From Paraconiothyrium sp. Pb-2020 (Eukaryota; Ascomycota; Dothideomycetes; Pleosporales; Didymosphaeriaceae), in assembly GCA_022419385.1 (NCBI GenBank), contig JAJUBI010000002.1, positions 4,650,001 through 4,714,000 on the forward strand: DNA of 64,000 bases. The letters run 5' to 3'. The notes beneath the pieces were generated by a model. It was not told the DNA's origin, ran no database searches, and saw only the letters and a list, made by a program, of their open reading frames with translations. Of the stretch, positions 22,264-33,506 are shown piece by piece (the first letter of the stretch is position 1; the number at the start of each line of letters is the position of its first letter). A program made the translations under genes and the position numbers.

Positions 22264-22995
22264 CGGATGTGAATGTCACACCTGAACCTGCATACGGATG
22301 TTGCTGAACAGGACTCGTCACATATCCCCCTCATTTGTAGCCACAGGCGTCTCCGATGAGCGATCAACCTTTCACGGACATTACAACTTTTTCCACTAAG
22401 GAGGGGCCGACGGACATTGGTCCCAAGCAGGCAGGCAAGGATTGACCGGCAATTGTGAGAAATAACGAAAGTAAGACGGAACTCCTGTACCTTGCCCAAG
22501 CCTTGTCTCAAAAACTTCGATAGTAATCCTATGTCTCCCTAAGCCAATGAACGTATGGTCTTAGCGAGTGTGTCGATCTCGGGGATTACTATCGATTCGA
22601 CGAGCAACAGGGAGGTAATTACGCGCCGGGCGCCAGTAACGTTCAACCTTCAGTAGCCGTTCACCTGCTTTTGGTAATCAGGTACACATTCCACGAGACG
22701 ATGTGCTCAGCTTCTTGCTGATCTTGCTTGAATTCGGACCGACTACTTGACTAAATGCTGATCTATTCTTCATTCATCTGCCTTTGCATCCGGTTTCTTC
22801 CATTCGAATGCGTGCAGGGAACGTGTACATGATCGATAACACGGAATCCTTACATATCGCGGCTGGGGGCCAGGATCTGGAAGGACCCTGTCAAACGGTT
22901 TGAATCCTTCAAATCCTTCTGGTCATTCTCCCGATGCAAGACACGCTGGCAGTACTTGCACAAGCAAGCATATGCCCTGGGCAACTTGCAGGGGT
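22264..22995. other. Promoter spacer between the two regulator genes
   Basis: 732 bp between the start of the hybrid regulator and the stop of the second regulator, both on the minus strand. No reading frame has support. It should hold the hybrid regulator's promoter. Confidence 0.45.
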
Positions 22996-25770
22996 CTAGC
23001 TAGATTCCGGTCCTACCCTTCCAAGAAGCACTACCAGCCGGTCCTTGATACTCTTAGCGAGCTGTGAAATTGATTGATAGTCTTCCAACATAACAACGCA
23101 ATGCTTTAAAATATCCCCAGGCTCGTGAATGATAGCTGTAGCGGTCTCAGCTCGAGACACTGAGGGAACCCCATCTCGATGTCTCATGAGACGAACAATT
23201 GTGGGGTGATGAAAAGGTAACGTGTCCACTGCCACGTACTCTGTTCCTGTTCTGATGCTAGTGTCATGCTGAGCTTGCTGTGTGGCGACCCCGGCAGCCC
23301 ACATGGAGAGAGCTGCGCGGTATATCGATGCGTACCACCAATAAGGCCTCGAAGCTAGAGGCAACTTCTGAACAAGTCGTAATATCTGGCCACCATGGCA
23401 CCAGATAGAACAGGCGTCTTCTACGTATCTTTTTGCCATCCAGATCGACTCGCGAAAGTCTGCAATTGAGATCTCGCCTCGAGCAAATCGTTCAATGTCC
23501 GGAATACTTGTTAGCGCATTTAAGCTAATTAAGTGATATAAAACCATGTTACAGCACCCCTGACTGGTAAATGTGTCATCGTGTCTGAAACTCTGCTGGG
23601 TAAGATCGTACCACTGCTTCAGCAGATATTGAACTTCTTCAACTTGGGCCAAAAAGCGTTGGAGATGCCGTTGGCTGTTGTTGCTGAAGCAGTGAGAGAA
23701 GCTCTTGTACAGATGGTAGATCAGAGCCTGGATGGGATGGAGTAGAAGTCGTAGCTCCAGCTGTGAGATGTCTGATCCAGCGTGAGAAAGTTCACCATTT
23801 GTGAATCTCCTGAATAGCATTGCCAAAGACGTTCCATGTTGTTGGCTTCCGGTCTGTGCTTCATTTGTCTTACGAAGTTCCAAGTAGGTGGCCAACCATA
23901 TCTCCGCAGAGGTAGCTGTCCAGAGTTCCTCGCTTCTCGGTAGGTAAGAGTCGAGCTCATTGACGTCTAGATCGAGCGGATGATCATAGAAGAGGTTAAC
24001 CTCTTGATCTAAGACAACCCATGCGTACGTGAGTCTTCGGTTTTGCCTCGTTAGTGATTGTTCATTGACAGCTTTGGTCACTGCTTCCTTACGTACCTAT
24101 TCAATCTTTCCTCTTCACACCAAATAGTCCAAGCCGCCTCCGCATCGGTGATTACATAGATGCTCTCCAACGTAGAGCGTCTAGCGTCTAGTATGCGAGC
24201 ATACTTGAGCATCTTGACTATTTATTAGCGTCTTTGATATATCCTGAATCGGTCTTTACTGCAATGATAACTTACGGAAGTATACGAGCGCAATTGAGCC
24301 GCACATAACTGAGAAGAGCCATTAACACCGTGCTCGCCACTTTATTGGAAATCTAATATCTTACATCCATATGCCACCTGTTTCCACTCCATGCAGAAGC
24401 CTGCAAGTAGAGCAGTGCGCAACGAAGCATGACACTATGAATACGAGTCATGAGTCATGATAATTCAGTGGGCTAGGGAAGACCTTACGGGTGAGCTGCG
24501 AGCTGTACATTCTTCTCCAATACATCCCAGATGCATATACGACAGATCTCTATTAAGCCACTTGCAAAGTCACGTGCTTCTTGAAGGGAGCTACCCATTG
24601 CGCCATGTGCTATCATGCACAGTAATAGCAGCACAGAAATCTTTTCGTCATTTGCACGAAGCAGCTCTGTTGGACTGATCAATTTCCCGGAGAAGAATGG
24701 CATGTACGGCTCGACGCGAGACGAGTACATGCGCAAGAAGCCTTCAAGTACGGAGGTAGGTGGCAGAATAAAGAAGCCGGTGACGTTGTTCTGCGAGATC
24801 GATGATTTTCGCCAGAGTGTAGCTTCCCAGAGCCCTGCCTGGCGCACTTCACGTGCACGGCTAAAGAAGCCTTGGGCTATGACCATTACCCTATCTCTCA
24901 AGCCTTCTTCCAGCTTTTCGACCTTGACTTCTGGATCGGTCGCATCTGGGTAGAAATTCGTCCTCCACCCCGGTAGTTCATCCAATGTCTTCTCGAGTCG
25001 CATCAAGTGTTCACCTCCAATACGTGGGTCTATCCACCGTTGCGTGCGGGGGTTACAACCAAAACAGGGCCAATCCTCGTCGGAATTGTTAGCAGCCTTC
25101 TCATTATATTGCGCGGCAAGGGGAGGTAAAGGCTGAGCCGCTCCCGCTGGAATTAAGCTGCCAACCTCCGCAGACATGGTTGAATCTGAAGGGTGGTCAT
25201 GACTATCTTGTGTCATAACATCGTAAGAATGGCTCAATGCGTTATAATCAAGTGATGGATCCCTAGGTTCAGGAAATATTGACGATGGACTGAGCAATAA
25301 ATCGTACTGCGCTGCGAAGGCACCAATGGCGTCATCGGTGAACGCAACTGTGCCTGGGCCTTTTGGGCTTGTTGGCCCTTCTGGCCAACATATGGCTTCC
25401 ATGGGAGTTTGTGGCGTAAACGCGTTTTGGTCACCACCTATAGTCGATGCGGGGACCCTCGATGCGGGGACGTTCGATGCCGGGGGCGTTGGCGCGCTTG
25501 AGACAAAATGCGTTGCGATTGGTGAGTTTAGGTCAGATCCGAGCAGTAGAAAAGCTTCTGGATATCGACGTGGCTGTCGTGGCTGACATTTCTGGCGTTT
25601 GAAAAGGCACCGGGAGCACGTAGGAAGCTGCAGCAGATTGTTGGCCTAAGACAAACATGACTGGCACTCGGGAGACATGGAACATGACCTACCCTTTTGT
25701 CGCATCTTGCTTTGGCTTTTGCACATGGTGAACATGCTATGAGGGTCTCGGCGTCGACAGCAGGCTTCAT
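22996..25770 (-). CDS. Zn2Cys6 transcription factor, relative of the neighbouring hybrid regulator
   Basis: Six exons: 25770-25693, 25627-24489, 24434-24365, 24308-24276, 24212-24097 and 24034-22996, 824 aa, all closing in phase. The Zn2Cys6 cluster spans intron 1: ACSPCAKAKARCDKR joins LPTCSRCLFKRQKC. The middle-homology region runs through LALYLQASAWSGNRWHMD-like sequence, LDARRSTLESIYVITDAEAA and LTYAWVVLDQEVNLFYDHPL. The C-terminal half parallels the adjacent regulator: RLLLHPIQALIYHLYKSFSH against LLLHPLQCVSARLHQCFHTF, and RPYWWYASIYRAALSMWAAG against RPLWWISALYRISLILSM. Unlike its neighbour it has no C2H2 fingers; none could be found upstream on this strand. It is probably the pathway-specific activator or partner of its neighbour. 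Exon 5 could start a few bases earlier, but only the acceptor used here keeps the phase. Confidence 0.85.
25444..25488 (+). repeat. Three tandem 15-bp units in the second regulator's coding region
   Basis: Units TCGATGCGGGGACCC, TCGATGCGGGGACGT and TCGATGCCGGGGGCG lie head to tail. On the coding strand they encode a PAS-x-V repeat in the disordered linker after the zinc cluster. They are probably length-variable between strains. Confidence 0.8.
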
Positions 25771-26598
25771 CGGGACGAAAATGTGTCTTCCAAAAATTCG
25801 ACGAAGAGGCGTGAGGATCAACAAATCGGGGTGGTCCGTTCAATGCTTCTCGGAGGATAGCATCGTGAAAGTAAAATGTTTACTCATAGCGTGTTCTGCC
25901 TAATGTTGACCATCAGCAAGTATCCTGTACCACATGAGGTTCGCAGAATACCTCCATCTCGGATGTTCCAAGCCCCTCCGATTGAACTCCGCCACATTGA
26001 CAGGGGGCGGGAGGAGCCGATGTCTAGCACCCGCCGGACGCTCGGGTCCATTCCCGCCCCATAATCTATGCTCCGTAGGGCAGATTTAGTGAACTTCCCA
26101 GAGAGGCCATATATCTTCGGCCTCCGGTCGTGACACAACAGCTTTGGGGTATACATACGAATACCCCACTTTTCGCGCGAGATGCAACCATTCAGAGCGC
26201 GCTGTACGCGCCATCAAACCCTTTCGCGCGGGACAAGGTTTACTCCAAGCACCCAATTACTGAACAAATGTTGTACCGAAACACATCAACCTCCATACGA
26301 GAGAACTGCCTAGCATATAGTAGTAAGCTCTGCTTCGAGCTCGTCTTGGTCAATCTGCATGGATGCAGATCCTTGCGGTGTAGAACAACGGCATCTGCAT
26401 GCCAGGTGGATGACTGTGTCGCAGACTATTAATCCGACCCTTGGCTCGTTGTAGGGTCACCAATCAGCTTCCTTCAGCTGTGTTGCATTGGGGATCAAGT
26501 CATATAACGCGAGTGCTCGCCCCGCTAGCGGAGAGGCTGTCGCTTACAACTCCTTTCCGCCCAACTCAACATCAGCAAACGACATCATTCTTCAAAAT
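25771..26598. other. Divergent promoter between regulator and membrane protein
   Basis: 828 bp separating the minus-strand Zn2Cys6 regulator from the plus-strand rhodopsin-like gene. An in-frame extension precedes the membrane protein's ATG but has no upstream ATG. No other gene seen. Confidence 0.4.
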
Positions 26599-27913
26599 AT
26601 GTCTTCCAAGATGGATCTTCTCTTCGAGAAAGGGGATGAGAATGTGAGGATCAAACGTCATGCTTTCTGGGTAAGCAATTAGAAGCCGGTGTTCACCCGT
26701 TGCTCACCCTGGATCAGATTTCGTCAGGTATTCTGTTCACGATCGCTGTTCTGACAGCCCTCGGCCGTGTCTTTCTCAAAGCCAGACACAAGATGACGTT
26801 CACCATCGACGACTACATTGTCTTCTTCGCAACATTATGCTTCATCTCAGGGACAGGGGTACTCTACGCGGAGATAGATAATCTCTACATCGCGCCGGCT
26901 CTGAACAAACACCCAGAGTTGACAACAGCATTATCAGCATCTCAGATGGGGGACCTTGCCAAGTATAGCTTTCTACACCAACGAGTATACTTCATCCTGT
27001 TCTGGTCCTGCATTTTCGGTGTCAAAGCATCGTTTCTCGCTTTCTTCAAGAAGATGATCGGCCGGATGAAAAAGATCACCATATTTTGGTGGGTTACGGT
27101 CGCGATAACGGCGCCATCTTGGGTTGTTTTTGTTTCCATACCTTTCATCTACTGTCCACATGTTGGCGCATCGTCCAGTAAGTTCCTCGTGCAACGTATC
27201 ACCAGGCCTCTCTAACGAATTAAGTCATATGTATCCAGCATCCCAACAACAAAGTCTCTGTTGCAACGATGTATATCGGTGGTGTTTTAGATATTGTCAC
27301 GGATCTGCTGAGTACGCTTTCATGCACACATAAGCTTGCGCAATCACTAAATGGAGCAGTTGTTAGCATTCCGGTGCTCGTCCTCTACCGCGTAAAGCTC
27401 CCTACCCGACAGAAGTTCATCGTAGGCACGTTCCTCTGCCTCTCGCTGTCTATGGTCATCATGGCGCTTGTAAGATGTACTACACTCTACGGGAAGGGAG
27501 GTCATATCATGGATATCACATGGTCGTTTTACTGGCTACACGTGGAAGCATGTGTCGCGATTATCATGGTGTCTCTCACATCTTTTCGGACGACCTTCAA
27601 CGTGAATCGCAGCGCAACGGAGGACAGGGCAAGATTGAAACAGGCACCAACGTACATAAGGGAAAGATTAGGGAAGTCGGGTGGTACCAACGATGATGCG
27701 ATTGAGTTACAGGGTCCCTCGAGAAACCGGAAAGACAAGGGAGGTATCTTTAGTATCAAAGGCAGGTACTTTGGAGAGAGCGCCGTGGAGTTATCACGAC
27801 ACTCCTCCAGCGGCACTGCGGTAGCAGAAAGGGAGGACATTGACTCGGATGGACGAACCAGCCACATACATACGAGGCAACCGGAGAAGGTCATACCCAA
27901 CTCGTCGATCTAG
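26599..27913 (+). CDS. Seven-helix rhodopsin-like (PTH11/DUF3433-style) membrane protein
   Basis: Four exons: 26599-26670, 26718-27177, 27225-27311 and 27360-27913, 390 aa. After a short hydrophilic N-terminus the chain shows the fungal rhodopsin-domain layout: ISSGILFTIAVLTALGRVFL, then DDYIVFFATLCFISGTGVLY, a loop to QRVYFILFWSCIFGVKASFL, then ITIFWWVTVAITAPSWVVFV, the Cys-containing extracellular loop, VATMYIGGVLDIVTDLLIVS, KLPTRQKFIVGTFLCLSLSM, and a last helix WLHVEACVAIIMVSLTSFRT. The cytosolic tail is Ser/Arg-rich. Intron 3 is 48 nt and open in frame, but its removal restores the expected DLLIVSIP sequence. The ligand is unknown; relatives are found beside secondary-metabolite clusters. 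It lies between the regulators and the oxidoreductases, hence probably part of the locus. Confidence 0.85.
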
Positions 27914-29543
27914 CATTTACACGATTGCGCAAAATTCTTGGAAAGAGCATGAATCATTGATTGTTCTGTAATACTATTTCTGAATATGACAGTGTTGAGA
28001 ACGGGCGATTCCGTCAGTGACTTAGCCAACGTGCCAATTTCTACGCAAATTGTTCTACACAGCACTTCGAACAAACCACACAGGATGCCAGTGCAAATTC
28101 AACGATGCGAATTCGGCTCATGGCAATGGTCAGACGGAGGTCCGTTGGCCAGTGCGGCGTGCGCGTAGACCCCAGGTTTGGTTCGCTAAACCCTGACTGT
28201 AGAATTATGCCTATTGGAGTAAAAAGGACGTAGGATTTCGGGCCATCAAATTGTTGGTCTCGGGGCATTACGAACAGCCTCAAGGTCGACGTAGATCAGA
28301 CCCAACGTCGCACCCTGGAGATGGCTTACACCGTGCTTTGCATGACCCTCCTTTACGGGTTACCCTCTCATGCATACTTCCTTTGAAGTAGTACAGACGT
28401 TCAAGTCGGTCGATACGCGGTTGCTTCATCAAATGATGTATATTAATGAAGCTGGGTGCGGATTCGGGTATGCCTCGTTTACCTCGTTCAAACACTGAGC
28501 GGCAATGGCACAGCCCCACCACGACCCTAACCGCAAGGTACTTCACGGCTTTTCCTGGGCGTGCGAGAACCTGACCATTGGGACAGTGTGCGTTGCGTCC
28601 TGCCTCGATTGGCCTGCACATCTCGGGGTTCTACTTCAACAAATTGGTTATCTAATCCAATTAGTATTGACTGCGCCTAGTACTCGGCATCGGGAGCTTC
28701 TTGCTCACTTTAGTTACAAGCATCGGTACTTGAAACTCTTCATACATCGGTTCATCTCGAACGGCTACCTCATTAGGTTAAGATTCCACAGGTGATATCA
28801 ATACTCTATCTCAGAGCCCCGAACCCCAGGCACCATTGCGAAAGGCTTGCGGAATGAACCTACTCTTGTCTTCGGCTCGATTTCGCGATCTCGCCGTCCC
28901 ATAGCGGGAATAACGGTGACTATCTTTCAGCTCTTGGTTGTTTCCCGAGGCATGCTCACTCTAAGTCCCAACAGAGGGTTCGATCCCAGCATGACCTACT
29001 TTTGACCGTAGTTTTGAAATATCCGGAAACCATCTCGAACATCGCAACTCCAGCATGATTACGGGACTGCTTCCTTTCTTTACAACGTGATAACAAGTCC
29101 CTACACAGAGTAACATGACGTTTTTCAATGTTTTCTACACTGCAAGTGTCAAGAGAAATCAATTAATTAGTTTACTTGTAAGGCAACAACGCAACTGCTA
29201 TGAGCGCAATTGTGGAAGTGCCGGTGTGATGTGAGATCTCGCAAGTCCCTTGCTACACAACATGCGGACATCCGCCGGTCCGCGTCACGAAGAGGCTAAG
29301 AAGATCTACCCAGCTCTAACGGCTATCCCGAAGTCAGCCTCGGGGATTAGAGCGTGGCGCATGCGATCTACATCAATGTTCTGCAGGATGATGGGGGCCG
29401 CGCGCCTCGTTCTGGTATGCACGAAGGCAGCGTATCCTGGTCGATAGAGATTGAGCGACCACTGTTCCCTGTCACCATATATTGTACTGCAATGCTCGAA
29501 TTGGACCATAGGAAAGTCTCTGAAACATTCACTTCTCGCAGCC
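27914..29543. other. Gene-free 1.6-kb spacer
   Basis: No supported coding on either strand. A B-box-like GGTTCGATCC occurs near 28978, but its flanks do not pair as a T arm. The last few hundred bases should be the GMC oxidoreductase promoter. Confidence 0.45.
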
Positions 29544-31443
29544 ATGAGTCTGTTGGTGATCGGCATTCTCCTACTGCATGCGGGCGTTGTTGCATCTGCG
29601 TTAAACAATGTTGGCCCTCGCTCGATGTCCTCCCAGATATCGTCTAACCAAACATTCGACTATGTAAGTCCGTTGATCTTACGCTTCGCTGTGACACGTG
29701 CTACAGACTCTAAAACGCCTAGATCATTGTGGGCGGTGGGCTTGCTGGGCTGACAGTCGCTGCCCGTCTTGCGGAGGACCCTAACATTACCGTTGGGGTA
29801 TTTGAAGCTGGAGACTTTTATGAAAACACCAGTGGAAACCTCTCCCGCGTACCTGGATATGGAGCACAGGTATCTACTAGCGGTGCAGACTGGGGCTTGA
29901 AGACCAGCCCACAGGCTCAGCTCAACGGCCGCAGCGCCGACTATCACATCGGAAAGACCGTTGGTGGCAGTACTGCCGTCAATCTAATGGCGTATCATCG
30001 GAGTACTAAGGGCGCCTATGATCGTTGGGCATCACTTGTTGGAGACGACAGTTACCAGTTTTCGAAGTTCCTGCCTTGGATGAGAAAAGCTGTCAATTTC
30101 ACGCCTGCAAACACTCGTGTTCGAGCGAAGAATGCTACTATACCGAAGGCGAGACCTGAGTCTTATGATGGCTCCGGTGGTCCCATCGATATCACCTTTG
30201 CAAATTGGGCGAATCCAGTATCATCGTACGCAGCGGCTGGCTGGAAAGATTTGGGACTGTCCCAGTTACAAGATGTTACAAGCGGAACCCTCCTTGGAAA
30301 TCAATATGTTCCAGTGACGGAAAGAGCAAGCGATCAATCACGATGCTCAGCTAAGGCCTTCTTCGACCAAGCAGAGAACAGTGCTCGTCACAATCTGTAC
30401 CTCTTTACTAAGAGTACTGCTCAACGCGTCAACTTTGATTCCGAAAATCGTGCAGTTGCAGTCACTGTTGAATCAGGTCAAGGCGCCTTCGAAATCAAAG
30501 CACGGAAAGAAGTAATCCTTGCAGCTGGAGCTCTGCATACGCCACAGCTCCTTTTAGTTTCGGGCATAGGCCCTCAGGATACTCTGGAACGGTTCAACAT
30601 CTCGGTCGTTAAGAACCTTCCCGGAGTGGGTCAGAACTTGATTGATCATCCGAATTTTCTAGTTGCGTACGAAGCCTTTGCGACCACCGCATCATCGATC
30701 TTAGACCCAGGATTCGCCAGCTCGGCTGTTACAGAGTACAACAAACATCACACCGGAGTCCTTACTCATAGCATGGCCGACCATTTTGCATGGGGAAAGC
30801 TCTCTACGGATGAAGCCAGTGAGCAGACGATCAATGAGCTCTCTAAACTACCTCAGGATTGGCCGCATTACATGGCTGTGCTTAGCGACTTGCCAATGGG
30901 TCCAGGCCAATTTGCTCAAGGAATCGTGATGCTTCAGGCCGTAACGTCCCGTGGATCTATCTCGATAGCAAGCTCGCGAATCGAAGATCCCCCTGTGCTG
31001 AATGTGAGCACTCTATCGACGGACACCGACCGTGACGTTGCAGTCGCCTCGTTCAAAAACATACGAAAGTTCTTCAACACCACCTCGTTGCGAAAGATAA
31101 CGGGAGCAAATGTGCTGCCCGGGATCGACGCGCAAACAACATGGTCTGATGCAGAGATCGAAACGTTCTTGCGCCAAAGTATGTCTCCCGGCAATCATGG
31201 ATGCTGCACGGCAGCTATGGGCACAGCATCCGACCCCAATACTGTCGTAGATACCCATGGTCAGGTGATAGGAACCAAAGGGCTTAGAGTAGTCGACGCA
31301 TCGGCATTGCCCTTTCTACCCCCTGGCAATCCGATGGGAAGTCTTTGTAAGTTATCATGGCATTTTCCAATCCCCAATACTGATCAGTGTGTACAGACGG
31401 ATTGGCAGAAAAACTCGCCGCAGATATCAAAGCCGGCTCGTGA
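29544..31443 (+). CDS. Secreted GMC-family FAD oxidoreductase
   Basis: Three exons, 29544-29663, 29723-31346 and 31397-31443, 596 aa. A clear signal peptide (MSLLVIGILLLHAGVVASA) is followed by the FAD dinucleotide motif IIVGGGLAGLTVAARLAED, which starts exactly at exon 2. GMC signature blocks are KTVGGSTAVNLMAYHRST and EVILAAGALHTPQLLLVSGI. The C-terminal catalytic block has His in SPGNHGCCTAAMG and Asn in LPPGNPMGS, the His-Asn pair of the choline-dehydrogenase and aryl-alcohol-oxidase branch. The last exon adds YGLAEKLAADIKAGS. The substrate is probably an alcohol; patulin synthase is a similar secreted cluster enzyme, but this is analogy only. It is convergent with the first P450, with 87 bp between the stop codons. 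A GACACGTG lies in intron 1 (29693-29700). Confidence 0.92.
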
Positions 31444-31530
31444 GGCTCTGGGGTTATATGCATGCTTAACTGTTGTACATACATATATATTTCTGGAAGA
31501 TAATTCTGAATCGATGCGGATGACTGCAAT

Positions 31531-33027
31531 CTACAATGCGTTGGCCACTTTTATCCTGACTCCATTTGATTCCGGTCGGAACCCACCAGAGAACCCATCC
31601 CACGTTATCTCAACATCTTTCTCTGTGGTATCGTACAACTCAAACTTGAATCTTCTGAACAGACATGCGACAGTCAGGAGCAATTCTGCACTCGCAAGAT
31701 GAATGCCGACACATGCCCTGGAGCCTTTAGAAAATGGCATGACATATTTTTCCTTGCTTTTGTCGGGCCCGAGCCATCTCTCGGGATCAAACTTATGCGG
31801 ATTCGGGAAGATATCCGGATCGAGATGTATGAAGTGCGTGCTCATACTTACTTCCGTACCAGCAGGAATGGTCCAGTCACGGAAGTGTAGGTCTTCGTTC
31901 GGTGCGATGCGAATAAGCCGCACAGTTATCACCGCTTCTACTCGATGCGCTTCGAGAATGACCGCACGAAGATATGGTAGTTGTTCCAATTTAGCCCAAG
32001 GCGGTGGGTTGTGTGGATCTGGGATCGCCTCTTGGAGCTCTTGAGTGAGCTTCGCAAGGGTAACGGGATTCTGTAAGAGATGGAACCACAACACCGCAAG
32101 AGTATGTGCAGTCGTGTCTGCTCCAGCACCGAGCAGTATAAGTCCCTCGTCCATCAAACGTTGAACGGTCTTTTCTGACGCCGGTAGCTCGCTATCGCGA
32201 AGTTCCTGGAAGATCGTCCTGTATTTCCCCCGGCTCTCGCCGGGTTTGCCGGATAGTGTAGCTTCCACTTGAGTTTTGATCTTGCCTTGCACGCCCAGAA
32301 AGAATGAGACCGGCTCACTGATTTTTACTGCCAGGTGGGGAGGGATTTTGCTTAAGGTATCAGCCACCCAGGGAAGATGTCGATTCGTTATCGATGATTC
32401 TGTCATGGCTTCAACAGCATGTTTCCATTCCGGGGAGAAGCCTGGCTTGTCCAATAAGCCATAGCATTCTCCGAATGCATAAGTGGATATTATATCCAAA
32501 GTCAAAGACATGAATGCAGTGTGCATCTCGACAACGGCCTTTGATTGGGCATACTCTCTCAACGCCTCACAGAGCCTGTCAACTCTCTCTGGAATGAGAG
32601 GCTCTATTGATATGACAGAAGCTCTAGAAAAGAAGGGATTGAGAGCTGCTCTTCGGAGTCGATGGTGGTCGTGGTCGATCGTACCAAACACTGATTGGCC
32701 ACCGGTTCGGCCTACAAACCACTCTGACTTGTTGCGGCGGCGTCCACCGGCGGCATAGAGTGTGTTGTACCAGTCCGGATCGCGCACATGGAGCTCGTAG
32801 GGGTTGATTCGTACGATAGGACCATATATCGAGTGCAAGCGCTCGATTTCCTTGTAGAATTGCCCACGTTTGATGACATCGAAGTAGAACTCATACCAGT
32901 AGGTGAGAGCTGCCAAGGGTGGGCCGGGAAACCGTGCAATCGGGCTAAACACCAGGCGCTGCAAGGTCAAGTATAGGCAATATCCAAAAAGTCCAATGAG
33001 GGCAGAAATGGTGTAGAGTACCTGCAT
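31531..33027 (-). CDS. Cytochrome P450 monooxygenase 1
   Basis: Single exon, 498 aa from ATG 33027. An N-terminal membrane anchor (VLYTISALIGLFGYCLYLTL) and the hinge ARFPGPPLAALTYWYEFYFD place it in the ER. The I-helix has LLGAGADTTAHTL with the Asp-Thr acid-alcohol pair, the ExxR motif is EAHR in VILEAHRVEAVIT, and the heme loop is FSKGSRACVGIHLASAE. The FDVIKRGQF and YGPIVRINPYELHV blocks are typical of the trichodiene-oxygenase-like (CYP58-type) group, but the group name is from memory of family sequence style, not a search. The frame is open 22 codons further upstream; the ATG before the hydrophobic anchor was chosen. It is divergent from the SDR gene across a 479-bp promoter with three copies of a 12-bp element. 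Confidence 0.92.
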   Translation of the reverse strand: MQVLYTISALIGLFGYCLYLTLQRLVFSPIARFPGPPLAALTYWYEFYFDVIKRGQFYKEIERLHSIYGPIVRINPYELHVRDPDWYNTLYAAGGRRRNKSEWFVGRTGGQSVFGTIDHDHHRLRRAALNPFFSRASVISIEPLIPERVDRLCEALREYAQSKAVVEMHTAFMSLTLDIISTYAFGECYGLLDKPGFSPEWKHAVEAMTESSITNRHLPWVADTLSKIPPHLAVKISEPVSFFLGVQGKIKTQVEATLSGKPGESRGKYRTIFQELRDSELPASEKTVQRLMDEGLILLGAGADTTAHTLAVLWFHLLQNPVTLAKLTQELQEAIPDPHNPPPWAKLEQLPYLRAVILEAHRVEAVITVRLIRIAPNEDLHFRDWTIPAGTEVSMSTHFIHLDPDIFPNPHKFDPERWLGPDKSKEKYVMPFSKGSRACVGIHLASAELLLTVACLFRRFKFELYDTTEKDVEITWDGFSGGFRPESNGVRIKVANAL

Positions 33028-33217
33028 CTTGTGGGTCGCGTTGCACGTGGTGTCTGGGAACTTGACAGTAGCACAATGCCGACCTAGGGACAAGTAATGA
33101 GGGAAACAGTCATCATAGTCCGGTCTGGAACTATCCTGCCGACTTGTTCGATCATGGGCACCCTGTGCAGACGGATATCCGATTACAATTGAGGATGCCT
33201 GACCACGCTAGACGGAG

Positions 33218-33278
33218 GTCCGACACGTGAACAAAGGGTCGTGATTTGTCCGACACGTGACCGGAAGTCCGACACGTG
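33218..33278 (+). promoter_or_regulatory. Triple GTCCGACACGTG element in a shared promoter
   Basis: The 12-mer GTCCGACACGTG occurs at 33218-33229, 33248-33259 and 33267-33278, all in the same orientation, 30 and 19 bp apart. Each copy contains the palindromic E-box CACGTG preceded by TCCGA. The array sits in the 479-bp region between the P450 start (33027, minus) and the SDR start (33507, plus), about 190-230 bp from each. Exact repetition in non-coding DNA strongly suggests a binding-site cluster. The factor could be bHLH or bZIP (E-box core) or one of the zinc-cluster regulators of the locus. Confidence 0.75.
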
Positions 33279-33506
33279 CATTTCCATTTCGGGACGCCAT
33301 TGCGACCCGCCCTTTGTTTGTGTAACCCACCATACGACTCGCGCGAGTGACCTTCGCCAAGTGGGGTGGGCTTGCATTGCAACGCCGCATCGCTAGATTA
33401 CGGACCAATAGCGTACGGATGCAAGCTTCTTAATCCATACAATTTCGCATATCCTCCTGGCAGAGGAAGAAAGCATTTCGATACCTAGCTGCTTGCGTCT
33501 CCAGCC

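Noticed and set aside
28970..28995. B-box-like GGTTCGATCC
   Set aside because: The flanking bases do not pair as a T stem, and no A box or acceptor stem is found.
31531..33093. Longer N-terminus for the first P450 (from 33093)
   Set aside because: The extra 22 residues are hydrophilic and precede the membrane anchor; ATG 33027 fits the family better.
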